Notes under the pieces: generated by a model | Databases searched by the model: none | The model's input: only the letters and a program-made list of their open reading frames with translations | What the model was told of the DNA's origin: nothing | Position numbers and translations under genes: made by a program | Part shown: one piece after another, positions 24,799 to 36,591 of the stretch | Layout of the letters: every line of letters starts with the position of its first letter | Position numbering within the stretch: the stretch's first letter is position 1 | Assembly (NCBI GenBank): GCA_037974965.1 | Contig: JBBPFI010000008.1 | Location: forward strand, 496,001 to 560,000 | Source of the DNA: Dacryopinax spathularia | Taxonomy: Eukaryota; Basidiomycota; Dacrymycetes; Dacrymycetales; Dacrymycetaceae | Reading direction: 5' to 3' | Length of the DNA: 64,000 bases

Positions 24799-27700
24799 AT
24801 GAGCACAGCACCCTCTTCGCCTCGTAGCCCTACTGCGGAAGAAATGGCCTTGGTGACAACTACTCTCGAATCCGTGGGCAAACTCTTAAAATTTGACCCC
24901 AAGCAAGAGTTTCTGGACTCACTTCCCTTGCCGGACATTGGGAAAACGGCTACTCCCTCGAGTGAGCTCGGAAGACAGGCTGCCATTCACCGGGAGGCCG
25001 CAGTTGCTTTCTTTGAGGAGCTGGGACGCTCTCCGGGAAAATGCGCTGAAGTTCGGGTCCTTAGGCGCCATGGGAAACCTCCCCGGAACGCATCCGATGT
25101 GGTGGATGCAGTGCGACTACATCAAATCCTGTATGCCAGTGCCGTCAAGTTGATTGCTGCTTGTGAGGCCACCTCTCTACCGATCCCCCCTCCAAACGTC
25201 AAGTATCCGCGGCGTCTCAACAATTCAAAAGACGTTCTCCATCCGCCCCATCTTTTGCAGCCCCAAAGAAACCGTGCGGAGGCCTACGCCCAGATTGCAA
25301 ATAACTTCTTTCACGAGGTCGAGGCCTTCCTGACAAAATGCAAGGAATTCGGAAACCCCCTAAAAGGCTTCTCGACTCTCTTTCCGGATGAAAGTAGGAA
25401 GAAGGGCTTTCAGCCGAGTGCCTTGAAGATAGCGGACGCATCAGCAGTACTCTCCGTGAAGCTCTTGAATGAAGCAGATACGAGTCATGCTCTCTCCAAT
25501 GTTCTTCTAGCAATTTCTCTACTAACCTCCGTGCGCCTCATGCTATCCTTCAGTATTGCCTCACGGGGAGCTGACCTCCCCTGCAGACATTTGAGCAAGA
25601 AAAGAGTGGATGCCCGATTATACCCGATACTTTGAAGGCAATCAGTTGGGGCCGCAACCGGAAGAGGCCTCCAGGCCGCGCCGACCTTTTTCGAATCCTC
25701 GCACTGGCGTCTGGCTACTCTGCCACATCATTGCTGGCCGAGTTCCCCATCGCTTTCGAGAGTATATCAATCCATTCAATTGTTGAGGTCAGCACAGATT
25801 GCTTCCCCCTACCCCAGCCACGGGTACTGATGAGCGGACAGGTCCTCAGTAAGCAGGGGCACCGCATCCCGTTTCAGTGGGATGATCCCCAGGCAGCCGG
25901 CGCGATGGCCATTGAGAACTTCATTTGGCGCGAGATTATAGGCGGCCTGGCATCTCTGAACGGCGCATACTCCGCCGCGAAAATTCGCGAATGGGCAGCT
26001 TCGACGCTTCAAAAGCTGGAACAATACCGACCGTTGTTCGTTCCACCGGAGGACAACTCAGTGTTGCCATCGCAAATCCAGGAAATCGACTGGCCGGATC
26101 GCCCAGGGCGCGAGATCGTGTTGCGTGATCAGGAGGATTTCCAGGTCATCCAGTCGAATCAAGCTAGTAAACGCTTGAGAGGGGTGGAAGGGGACGATCT
26201 GGAGGCCGACGGCCGCGCGGTAAAGAGGCAGCGAGCCCTGTCAGCAGGAGATGGCCCATCCAATAGTCGCATTGCGGCCGGGGGAACGGCGACTGTGTTC
26301 CCCGAGCAGACACAGAGCACCTCCTCCACTACCGTCGAACACCAACCCGGAGAACCGACAACCGATGCTCAAGGTCTGCCCCTGGACCTTACCCATAACC
26401 CACAACCGGGCAACCACGATGGAGGCGCTGGTTCTACAGCAGCACCGGCGCAAACAAACCATACCGCTAGAGAGACAACACCTGCCAGCAGCATTGCCTC
26501 GACTGCAACAGAGACGCAGGGCACACATCAGCCGCAATATGAAGAGAACTCCCCTGAGACAAATGGCAATAGAACGGAGAACGTCCGTTCCGGAGCTGCC
26601 CCAAAAGCCAGGCCGAAAAGCCATCCCAAACCCCAGCGCAAACCCAAGCGCAGGCCCAATGCACAACAGAAGCCGAAACCCCGGCCCACCACGAAAGGCA
26701 CAAGGCCAAGTGCCCCCAAGAAACCCAGCAGCTTCTTGCTGCCGGTCCGCATTCCCCTTCCGACAAAGCGGGATGCGGCGAAGATTCTGCAGGCCTTCAA
26801 GGGGAATATCAATATGGACGAACTCTCAAGGCTTCTGGACCCGTACTTTTCCTCCCTGGTATCTATTTTCTTCGCTACGCCAATTTGGGCTGACTTGGCA
26901 CAGGAGGAGGTTCAACTGCCGCCGGAACCGGCCGGGCTCATCCCGCACGCCATGGATGTGGCGCTCTTCATCAAGAAGGTAGCAGAACAGACGCGGCAAG
27001 AAGCCAAGAAGCCGGGGGGGCGAGTTGTGCGTCTTTTCTTCCTGGCACATGGACTCACTATACCTAATGCTACAAAAGGGTGAGGCGACCATCGTCTTCC
27101 AGGATGAAAACGGGAGCGACTTTCAATGGACCATGCCCTTACGACCGGGCGCCATGAATGTGGGCCATGTGCTTGACTGGTAACTGGCACCCAGCTGAAC
27201 GGATGTTCTAGGCATCAGTCCATGAAACATTGAAGCAGTACAGCCGCTTTGTTCAAGTGGATTACCCGCTTCCGCCCTTGAACCACGGGCCTCACATGAA
27301 CAAGAGGGGAACAGTAGCTTATGTGAGCGCCGCGTGGGCTGCCGCGCATCCACCCGGCGAGCTACTAGAGCTGTTTGAGTCCTATGGCGCACTCGTCATA
27401 AAGCAAGCTGCAAGCCGGTTGCTGAGCTTCAGTGAGGAATCGCTTGCTTTGGATCCCCTCAGAGATGCAGCGGTAGTAAGACGGGGACAGCGTATGCAGA
27501 TTGCCATTTTCTAAAGATGACTGCGCTGATTGGCGGATATTCTACAGTGCAAAGCAGCATCCCTAAGGAGATGGTGGAAGCACATGTGTGGCAAGAAGGC
27601 AGCGACTCTACCGCCTATATCGATATCTCCCTCCAAGATCTTGTAAAGCTTGTCTCGGCGCGGAAGGAGGATCATCCCATTATCAGCATGATATCCATTC

Positions 27701-29084
27701 CACGGGGACACGCAGTCGCCCGCAAGATAAACGGATCCGAAGCTGGCATAAATGAGGAGATCCCTTTCCTCAGGTGGGTAAAGTCAGTCTCTAGGCAACT
27801 GGAATTGAGCCTCTCAGCAGCACATTTGCACAATCATCCACGGCTTGGGATGCCCTGGGTTTCATTCCAGGATGCGCCGCGGATATTGATGCCCCCACTG
27901 CATTCTCCTCCTGGGAAATGTGGCAAACCAAAGGCGCCTGGCATGGTGCCCACCCCGACTTCGGCGGGTCATGCACAGGCGTTCTGATTCTCAGTGGAAA
28001 GAAGCTCTGGAAGCTCATGGATGAGTCCGATCAGGGTCGGAGACTGGGCTTAGAACCAGAGCTGGCTGAGGGCGTCTCCTTCCACGGCAGCGGGGTCCTC
28101 CTTGAAGCTGGCGATGTTATGTGAGTGCTGGGACTCCCCTCTATGCAATGATGCTGATTTATCTCTTCCGGCAGGTACTTCGCCCCTCGCTTGCATGCCG
28201 TGAGCAGCAGTGAGCACTGCCTCGTCTATGGGTCGAATTTCTTCTCCATGTGCCAGATGAAGCAGACTCTCAAGGCTCGAATTGACCAGTCATATTTTGG
28301 AGGCCGCGATGTCAATGTGAACAACCCAAGGGCTCACATGTATATTTTCGCCATGATGATTCAAGTTGGAAGGTACATCGAGAGCCATGTGGAGATGCAG
28401 AACCTGCAGTGGCCGGGATGGAGGAAACGACCAAAGGAGTTCATGACGGGTCCTGGTGGGTGACGTGCCATGTCTCAAGGTGCTTGCACTGATGTCATCA
28501 CAGCTGCCTTGATCTGGTGTGATGATCAAAATTTCTGGTGTCTCCTCTATATGATTCAAAACCACAATCGCCTCTGGCTGGGCTCCCCAGCGAAGCGTAG
28601 CGGCAACTGGGTGAGCACGGATACAGGGAACGATGCAGCACCTCGGAAGGAATGCCTGTCCAGCCCTTCATACGTCCACCTGTGGACGCTGGCTGACACT
28701 ATAGCCCAGCGCCTCATACTGGCCATGTGGACTACACAAGAGGGATTTAAACGTTGGGGCATTGAATACTGTTCTGATGTTCTTATGGCCCCCTTCAAGC
28801 TGGCACGGCAAGAAAGCGATCCTTCCCATGAAGAAGTGGAGCCTGCAACACCTCCGGCCCCTCGGATGCGCCGCACTGCCGCGAAGGCAAAGATGGAAGA
28901 GTGGGATACCGGCGAGGAGGGTGATGAAGATGAAGACGAAGACGGATATGAAGAGGAAGAGGACGATGACGATGAAGATGATGACGGAGAGGAAAAGGAT
29001 CATGAAGGGGCGCACGAAAGTAAGACAGACGCCAGGACAAATAGGTCTGCTGAGGACGATTATGAGATCGAAGAGGTGCTTTAG
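24799..29084 (+). CDS. A1: long JmjC-domain protein with intact iron ligands
   Basis: Plus-strand, multi-exon gene from MSTAPSSPRSPTAEEM, roughly 1,200-1,300 residues. The N-terminal block has KQEFLDSLPLPDIGKTA, YPRRLNNSKDVLHPP and SWGRNRKRPPGRADLFR; then QGHRIPFQWDDPQAAGA and IENFIWREIIGGLAS. A disordered Pro/Lys-rich linker follows. A 52-bp intron (27027-27078) joins KKPGGRV in frame to GEATIVFQDENG. The JmjC core shows AHPDFGGSCTGVLILSGKKLW (HxD ligands and a Lys in the usual cosubstrate position), then LLEAGDVMYFAPRLHAVSS with the distal His. The C-terminus is a long Asp/Glu run. It is the only one of the three paralogs with a full HxD...H set. Histone demethylation is possible but unproven. 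Confidence 0.78.
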
Positions 29085-29276
29085 GAGCACCCGAAACAAG
29101 AGATCTACAGTGTATACCGCAGCCAGTGGAAATATATGCCCTAAAGCCGGCCTTACACCTCTAGCATATTGAAAATGAGCTCCGGCCCTACCACGTTCCC
29201 TAAGCCCTTCCCGGAGCAAGCAGGGCAACAACGTGATCACGGGAGCCCATTGATAACCGCGTGGCACGGGCGCAGG

Positions 29277-29316
29277 TTGCTTCCGGACCACCCGGATGCG
29301 GGTGGTCCGGAAGCAA
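29277..29316. repeat. Palindrome P5 (18-bp arms)
   Basis: Arms 29277-29294 and 29299-29316 with spacer GATG. Unlike P1-P4, it lies between two convergent 3' ends: A1 stops at 29084 and the Pro/Gln-rich gene stops at 29527. A pure promoter role is therefore unlikely for this copy. Confidence 0.95.
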
Positions 29317-29526
29317 TTCAGCTGAGGCATGGCCCCTGCCACCCCGGCAGCTGAACCCTACCACTATGATCGTGAGAGAAGGGTTGATGTAGACCCGAGG
29401 TGGAATTCAAGAATCCCACTGTGGACCATATCGATGACAGTCTTTCAGAACAAGATCTAGGACAAACATGCTTGATTAAATCACAAAAACATACTCATGT
29501 TCCACGCTGATTCCTTCCAGGCATCT

Positions 29527-30873
29527 CTAAGCCCTACGAGAAGAGCCGGCTCTGCTACTCGAGGAAGCCACGGGCATAGCAGGCTGGCCTTGTCCCTGCG
29601 GTGTCTTCCGATGCTCGGAATGGTGGATAGTAATGAAGGTGCTCTGAGGGCCGTAAAAGATGAGATCCCAGTGTTCCCTGGGATCCTCGCTGGTGTGGAG
29701 ACCAGCCTTCCTGCAAGCGACGTCAGCCAAATACAAAGTGGGCTTGGGAGAAAAGCAGATAACGCACCCCATGAGGCACTTGAACACTGGTTTCTCCTTC
29801 ACATAACCCGGGCGGTCCTCGTGGTACTTCCCTTTGCGGACTGCAGGAGCAAACACCCACTTGTCCGCATCGATAAGGAAGTCCACAATGCGGCCGTTGC
29901 GATCCTCCTTGCCCTTTGCCTTGTAGTCGAGCCAATGGCCGAACAAGACATAGCCTCTTGGGTAGTCCGTCCCGGGTGCAAGAACCGCGTGGCAGATGTA
30001 CCACTCTGAAGCACTCTGGGACCCATTGCTTTTCACCAGCGTTGTCCATTCAAGCCGATAACCCACCAACCTGACATGGAGGCCCGAATTGTCCGTCCTG
30101 TCACCCAACTCGGCCTTCAACTGCGCGAACACCTGCGCTGCATGATTCTGCAGATTCGCTGAGCTCTTGAAGAGAGGGCTGGTCTGTCGTTGGTTGAAGC
30201 CGTATGGAACCACAGGCATCGGCCCGGGAAAGGGATGAGGCCCAAACTGAGGAGGAGGACCATGGAGGATGGATCGGAGCTCATTCTGAACGGTAGAGCG
30301 GTCTGGACGCGCATAGAACTGTGGAAGAGAGCCTGTGTTGGGCACTGGGGGCAGAGGCCCGAATATGCCAGGCGGCATCTTGTAGGCCTGCATGCGAAGT
30401 CCTTCCGAGTACTGAAAGGGGTCGGGAGCCGAAGTGCTCTTGAAGATCTTCTGGTGGTTTTCCTGGCATGTCATGAGGACAGCCGGCCCTTGGGCGGGGG
30501 TCCAGGAGGGTATTTCGAGAGGTATGCCAACCCGGCGGCGGTACATCTGCCAAGTATCATAGGCATAACGCTCCATCGACTCCGCCTTCATTTCCGCTGT
30601 AATCTTGACATCCGGCCGGAACGTGCGGAGCAGCTTCTCAAGCATGCCGCCCACAAATGGTTTCTTGTACAGTTGAAGGGGGGGAGGTTGGGCCGCCCCA
30701 GTTTGCACAGCGGCCGGCATCATGGTCATTGCCGGGGCAGCCTGGGGGTAGATGCCATAGGCAGCGCTTTGTTGTTGCGGGGGAGCCGGATAGTTGGTGC
30801 CGTACCCAGCAGCTGGCCCGTGCGAAGGGGGCTGAGGGTGTCTGGGTTGTTGGCCATGAGGAGGAGCGCTCAT
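29527..30873 (-). CDS. Pro/Gln-rich orphan protein
   Basis: A single uninterrupted frame of 448 residues, unusual among the intron-rich neighbours. Residues 1-70 are Pro/Gln/Ala-rich and disordered (for example GQQPRHPQPPSHGPAAGYG). The rest looks folded, with aromatic-rich stretches: MERYAYDTWQMYRRRVGIP, GLHVRLVGYRLEWTTLV, SEWYICHAVLAPGTDYP and GYVLFGHWLDYKAKG. The tail is Ser-rich and basic. I do not recognise the family. It starts 375 bp from the divergent SRPK-like kinase gene and may share its promoter. The lack of introns could reflect retroposition, but no poly-A trace was seen. Confidence 0.65.
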   Translation of the reverse strand: MSAPPHGQQPRHPQPPSHGPAAGYGTNYPAPPQQQSAAYGIYPQAAPAMTMMPAAVQTGAAQPPPLQLYKKPFVGGMLEKLLRTFRPDVKITAEMKAESMERYAYDTWQMYRRRVGIPLEIPSWTPAQGPAVLMTCQENHQKIFKSTSAPDPFQYSEGLRMQAYKMPPGIFGPLPPVPNTGSLPQFYARPDRSTVQNELRSILHGPPPQFGPHPFPGPMPVVPYGFNQRQTSPLFKSSANLQNHAAQVFAQLKAELGDRTDNSGLHVRLVGYRLEWTTLVKSNGSQSASEWYICHAVLAPGTDYPRGYVLFGHWLDYKAKGKEDRNGRIVDFLIDADKWVFAPAVRKGKYHEDRPGYVKEKPVFKCLMGCVICFSPKPTLYLADVACRKAGLHTSEDPREHWDLIFYGPQSTFITIHHSEHRKTPQGQGQPAMPVASSSSRAGSSRRA

Positions 30874-31248
30874 CTTTGTAGGAGAGTGGGTGGTTTAGTG
30901 GTAGACAGAAGGAGGAGCACGCCCGTGGCCGAGCAGGGGCTTTAAAGCACCGTTGCACGCCCAGGTGGAGGGCAGGAGAACAAAGGGGCTTCTGACCGGC
31001 ATCAAATCCTGTTGGGCGGCGGGACGGCGTAAAGGAAGCAGCACCGTGAGAACAGGTCGAGAAGATCGCGGAACACTGATATTGGCCCAAGAACCCAACG
31101 CCATTGTCTCAGCCACACCGCCGCGGCTTTAGGGCAGAAGCTTCCGTGGAGGTTTCCTAATTTGGCCTTAAATGGCATGGACCCTGGCTCAGCTGTCACT
31201 AGCACAGCCCTGCTCCTGGTTTCCCCTGTACGACCATCTCTCTCCACA

Positions 31249-33036
31249 ATGTCTGCTTTATGGCGGCTCTTTGGGGGTATATCTTGGCTTCATTCGAAAC
31301 GCTCCCTGAAAAACCATGTCGACGGCGTTGCTGGAGCATGGACCAACGGGCCTGTTGGTGCTGGGACGCCTAGCGACAATGCCAGCATAGGGGCGACTTC
31401 CCGCAGCATGGCTGCTCCACGAGACTTCCATGAAGTCAAACTGGTCGTCCAGACGTATCCTGAAGGACAAGCTTGTCCTCTCAACACAGCGGGACTTAAC
31501 ACTGGCAAGACATTGCTTACCGAGCCTACCCTGCTTAACCAGCAGCTGGCTATCTTGCAGCATCACCGAGATGCAGAAGGCATCCATGACTATGCTGAAC
31601 TTCCACCTGGAGCCATGTATCGTCTGCCCGACTCTTCAGTGATTCTTATTGAGAGAAAGCTCGGCACGGGAATGGCGGCAACGGTGTACCTTGCACAAAA
31701 GATTCTGTCAGTGCTGCACCTCATTCAGTCACTGAGTTATCATCAGCCTAACGCTTGACTCCAGCCCTGATGCCGACTCACCAAGGTTCTGTGCTGCCAA
31801 AGTCCTCTCTTCCCGCTTCTCGGAGGGCGCAGGAAGCACGGAGCTCGATTTTCTGCGCCGCATTCAATCGAGGGACCGTGAGCATCCGGGCTACAAACAC
31901 GTGATTCACCTGCTATCTGCATGCTGGCTCAACAGCCCATTTGGTCGGCACATTTTCATGCTGGAAACCTTGCTTGCTCAAGGACTGCATCGGGACATGG
32001 CTTTCCGCCTCTCCATGGCTCAGAAAAAACAAATTTTCGCTGAGTTGGCTGCCGGCCTGGCGTATCTGCACGATGAGTGCGGAATCATTCACGCAGGTAC
32101 GATGAATCATTTAGGGGCCGCAACTACATTATAGCTAAGCAAGCTTGTTATGAGCAGATTTGACTTTGGCAAATGTTCTCCTCAAAGTGCCCCAAAGCCT
32201 TGAGGTCCATGGTATTACCTTACCAGCAGAAGCTTGGATTAATCTGTCTATCGTCGAAGACCCCTCCCACCCAGCCTTATGGGTTGACCTCCATATGGGA
32301 GCGGATGGAGTTCGTATGCCCCTCGCTATGGATCAGCCCCTGCGACTGCCCACCCTCGAGTATGCAAGCATCTGCATTGCAGATTTCAGTTCGGGTGAGG
32401 CCGCTTCTGTCTAAGCCTCATGGATAGTCTCGTACTCACAAAACGACACACAGCGGCATGGAGCGGCAGGGGTTGCAGTGGGCTGGCCCAGAATGCGGCC
32501 ACACGTGCCCCAGAGATCAGGCTTGGCGCACAGTGGGACACACCCATCGATTTATGGAGCCTGGGCCATATCGTGAGCAAGACTTGGACTCGGCGGCTCC
32601 GCCCTCTGACGTTCCTAGTGCTTCCAACTGCTGACAGGCGAAGATTTGGTCAATGAGCCTCCCTTGGGAGCCGTGGATTCCAATGATGGATACCACCTTG
32701 CTGCCCTTAGCACACTTCTGGGTCCGCACGAGGGCTCGGAGGAGGATTGGCCTCGATGGTCGGAGTTTTTCCAGAAAGATGGTGAGCCATGCAAATGCCG
32801 CCGACGCTGGGCCTTGGCTAAGATGGGGACTTTCAGGAACCCCTTTGGTATTGGACTATGTCCCTAGGGCCACTCTGGAAGATCGCCTCAAGCCTCACTT
32901 TCCTGCCCATTCGGATGAGCTGGCCCTCTGTGCCAACTTCCTGCGGCAGCTCTTAGCATTTCGGCCTTCCGACCGAGCCAGCGCCGCGTCTGTGGCAGCT
33001 CACCCATGGTTAGCAGGCAGGAGCATATCGCCCTAG
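31249..33036 (+). CDS. SRPK-like serine/threonine protein kinase, multi-exon
   Basis: Start chosen at MSALWRLFGGISW (31249). Kinase features in order across several introns: glycine-rich loop IERKLGTGMAATVYLAQ, the lysine strand RFCAAKVLSS, the helix TELDFLRRIQSRD, then HDECGIIHA spliced to DLTLANVLL as the catalytic loop (HxDxxxxN with Thr-Leu in place of the usual Lys). A metal-binding segment reads ADFSSG where DFG is expected. ATRAPEIRLGAQWDTPIDLWSLG is the APE region typical of SRPK kinases, and LLAFRPSDRASAASVAAHPWL closes the C-lobe. The missing catalytic-loop Lys and altered DFG suggest weak or no activity. SRPK-like genes are strongly expanded in basidiomycetes. Intron edges are approximate. 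Confidence 0.72.
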
Positions 33037-33260
33037 TATGCCGGGCACGACTTGGAAGCATGGAAGGCCCTCTTTTCTCTGCATTATTCCCCCACTTCTT
33101 CTTCATACTTATTCCCATGCTGTCTACACAGCTATGTTTGTATTCTTGGAATAGGAGGATGGTGTAATAAAGTTGTTGTACAGCCTGGAAGTAAAAACCT
33201 GAGGACCCTTACTACCCCTCTGCAAGCAACGACCAGCCGACATCTCCGCTGCGCTATAGC

Positions 33261-36200
33261 ATGGGTAAAATTGGGAGCAAAACCTCTTTTTGCCCCAACC
33301 CCTCTTGCAACTTGCGGTTTAGGGGTGACCGCGGCGTCTCTGTCCACCTTTCAAGGAGCCGAGCTTGCCGCGATTGGCTTTCAACTTCTCAACGGGACCC
33401 AGTACCTCTGCTATCCCTTGAACACCTGGATGGCTGGAAGCTAGACCCAGAATCAGAGGCGGACCTTTCCATAGGAGCTGAGCCAGGGAGGTACAAACCG
33501 AGTGAAAACGACACGGCCGGAGAGCTTTTCGACCCAGAAGACCAGAAGAGCAGCACTTGACAGCCGGGCGCAACGGAATCGCCCAGGACCCCTTTATGCA
33601 TGCTGAGGAAGAAGAGCATTGCATCGATGCCACACCACATCGAGCGCCTGGGATGCCGCCCGAAGCAACGGTGTACAGGACATATCTGGGGAACAACTTT
33701 GAGGAGAAAGTCATCGGGTATGCCCCTACAAGTTGGGAGGACATCCAAGCCCAAGAAGAGCAATCAGGGAGCCTTTTCAGGGGTTTCAAAAATGCGGCGG
33801 AGTGGGAGATGGCATATTTCCTGAAGACCTCCAACATGACTCAAGGGGACATCAATACTTACCTTAAGACGGCATATGTAAGGAAGGCAACTTATTATTT
33901 TCGATACTTGGCTGATACACCCGCTTCAAAATAGGCTGCGGCAAGACCGCTATCGTTCACCAATGTGGCCCAGCTAGACAGAAAGCTTGAGGCACTCCCA
34001 GGGGGGCCCACTTGGAGGCACAAGACTATTCGACTAGCTCAAGCACCTGAGCAACCCCGGCTTCTGCTCTACCGGGAGCCCATTGAATGCCTAGAGCATC
34101 TCTTGGGCAATCCGACTTTCAAGGAGGACTTGATTCTCGAGCCATATTTTGAATACATGGACGACATGCACTCTGAGAGGCTTTTTAACGAGATGCCGAC
34201 AGGAGACTACTGCTGCCAAGTCCAGGTTTGCGGTTCCTCGCATTTAATGAGGGAACCATAGCCTGATTTCTTCCTTCTTCTCCTTTAGAGCACACTCCCA
34301 ACCTCCACAACATTCCTGCCCATCATATTGGCATCAGACAAAACCCACCTCACCAACCATTCGGGAGACAAGACAGCACATCCAATTTACATCACGACCG
34401 GAGCTATCAGGAAAGCTATACGGGCCAAGACCAGCAGAAGAGCTTGGTTGCTGCTGGCATATATACCGACTGATAAATTTGTTGGGGAATGGAGCTCAAA
34501 GACCGAACGACGGGTCATGCAGAACCTTCTACTCAAGCAGATGTGGCATGAGTGCATGCGCCATATCACCGCGCCTCTCATCAAGATAGCAACAATTCCC
34601 CGCGCCATGGTGGACTCCTCTGGCCGCATTCTCAACGTTGTCGCCCGAATAGCGGCCTGGTCTGCAGACATTCAGGAGCAGCTCCTGATTGCATGCCTGG
34701 CCAACAACAGCTGTGTTTCTTGCATGGCGTCTGTAGCAGAGTTTGACGATGAAAAGGAACATCCTGCTCGCACCGGGGCCTGGATTTTGGCCACTCTTCG
34801 ACGCCTCAGAAGAGAACACCCACACCTGAGCACGTACAAGTTTCAGCAGCTCTGCTCAAAAGAAGGGCTGAACGGCGTGGAGAACCCTTTCTGGGCGGAG
34901 CTACCACACTTCGATATATGCAGCGTGCTCACTCAGGACGTCCTTCATGGCCTCCACAAGGGCTTCTTTGACCACACAGCACAATGGGTCCTGGACACAG
35001 TGGGAAGGGAGGAAATGGACCTTCGATTTCAGAAGATACCAACAGCCTCTGGCATGGACTTCTTCCCGGAGGGGATCAGCGGCATCTCACAATGGACGGG
35101 CCGAACGCATCGCACCCTGGAGCGCTTAATTCTGGCTTCTGCAGCAGGGGCAGAAGGAATGACACCCAGGGCAACGAAAGCTACAAGGGCACATCTTGAT
35201 TTCATCCAACTAGCAAGATATCCCAGCCACAGCACGAGCACCCTTCAGTATCTTGAAGATGCCATGCACACTTTCTACAAGAATCGTTGGGAGTTTGTGG
35301 CAAACGGCACAAGAGCCCTCGGCCATTTCCGCATACAAAAACTTCATAATCTGTGCCACTGGAGGAAGAACATTGAGCTTTTAGGCGCTCCTGACAACTA
35401 CAACACGGAAACTCCTGAGCGATACCATATAGAGTATGCAAAAGATGCATACAGGGCAACGAACAGGAAACAACATATGCGACAAATGGTTAATTGGCTG
35501 GACCTTCAAGACAAAATTCATGCATTCCAGGCATACTTAACTTGGCGCCTTGGAACTCCTGAAGATGAGGAACCAAGTTTGGAGGATGGCTATGATGAGA
35601 AGGAAGTTGAGGAGTTGGCAGCAGAGAGTGAGCGGCAGTTGGAAGGAGGAATGGAGCAGCCATGGACCAAGGGCCTTAGGGAGCAGGCTAGGACAAGTAA
35701 GCTTCCAACCACATACAGACTCGGAGTTTCCCCTACTTACCCCGCGAAAGGGGAAGAAAAGGACACAAGGTCTATGACCCTCTCTCCCATGCATCTTCTT
35801 GCAACGAAGCCTCACATTGAAAATATGCCTCTGGCTGAGGTTTCAAGGCTGTTTGGTCTTCCTAAACTCAGGGAAAAGCTCTTATTGTTTTGCGCCAACA
35901 AGGCAAACCAAAGAGGGAAGGAACTTCACCGTGTTCCTCACGGATTTCATCTCCCATCTGAATTCACCCACCTGGATGTCTGGTTCAATGTTCGACTCTG
36001 TCTGCCTAAGCTGGATGAACAATTTGGCAGAGACGGTGTTAGAAGGGTTCTGGCACGCCCTTCACTCGGTTCCGTAGGCAATTCTTCTTCCCTCAGCAAC
36101 AGGGCGAAAAAAGTACTGCGGCCTGCCCACCGGTATGATCCTGTTCTTGTGAGTATAGATAGTGAGCTGGCCAGCAGTGAGACACTTTCTGGTATGACCC

Positions 36201-36591
36201 CACATCTGCATAACGTTTTCCCCTCTGAACATCTCTTGCAGGATTACAATGCGCTCGGCTTCGGCTGATTTTTCGGGGCAGTGGCCAGGACCCTTCCTCA
36301 AGAGGGCTTTGCAAGGAACCCCTGGCATTCGTCCACTGGTATACCAAGACAAAGGAGCAGCCAGAGCCGCATATCTTGATGTATAAGGTAGCCCTTCAAA
36401 AGCAAGCCAGCACAGGAGAGCCTGCTTCTCATATCATTCCCCTCTATTCTGTTGTTCGGAACTGCCCTCTTGTTCCTGACTGGGGGAAAGAGGTGGATCC
36501 TAACCTTTCCTCTTTGAATGTTTTGGACTTCTGGCAGAGATTCTACATCAACTCTTTTTCCGATCTCCTCACATACATGTCTGTTTACTAA
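33261..36591 (+). mobile_element. Plavaka-type DNA transposase gene
   Basis: Plus-strand transposase of the Plavaka group, fungal relatives of CACTA elements. The N-terminus has a zinc-finger-like segment CPNPSCNLRF with a following HLSRSRACRDWL. The next exons carry WEMAYFLKTSNMTQGDIN and REPIECLEHLLGNPTFKEDL. A 60-bp class intron near 34226-34288 precedes the diagnostic block SDKTHLTNHSGDKTAHPIY and GAIRKAIRAKTSRRAWLLL. The main exon runs to 36268; its last coding part is spliced on to a frame ending at 36591 that includes VALQKQASTGEPASHIIPL and LDFWQRFYINSF. The body of the gene looks open, but the 5' part needs several introns and may carry damage near 33560-33960. I found no terminal inverted repeats by eye. 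Confidence 0.8.

Noticed and set aside
27049-27083. Overlapping same-strand genes as an operon-like pair
   Set aside because: A conserved phase-compatible intron in all three paralogs joins the frames, so a single gene is simpler.
6819-29316. Palindromes read as terminal inverted repeats of one transposon per JmjC gene
   Set aside because: Each site is a complete palindrome by itself, so orientation cannot define left and right ends. The F-box block is bounded in the same way, and no target duplication was seen. The idea stays open but unsupported.
28668-29342. Minus-strand 224-residue frame over the A1 tail
   Set aside because: It lies opposite the acidic repeat of A1, runs through palindrome P5 and has no recognisable domain.
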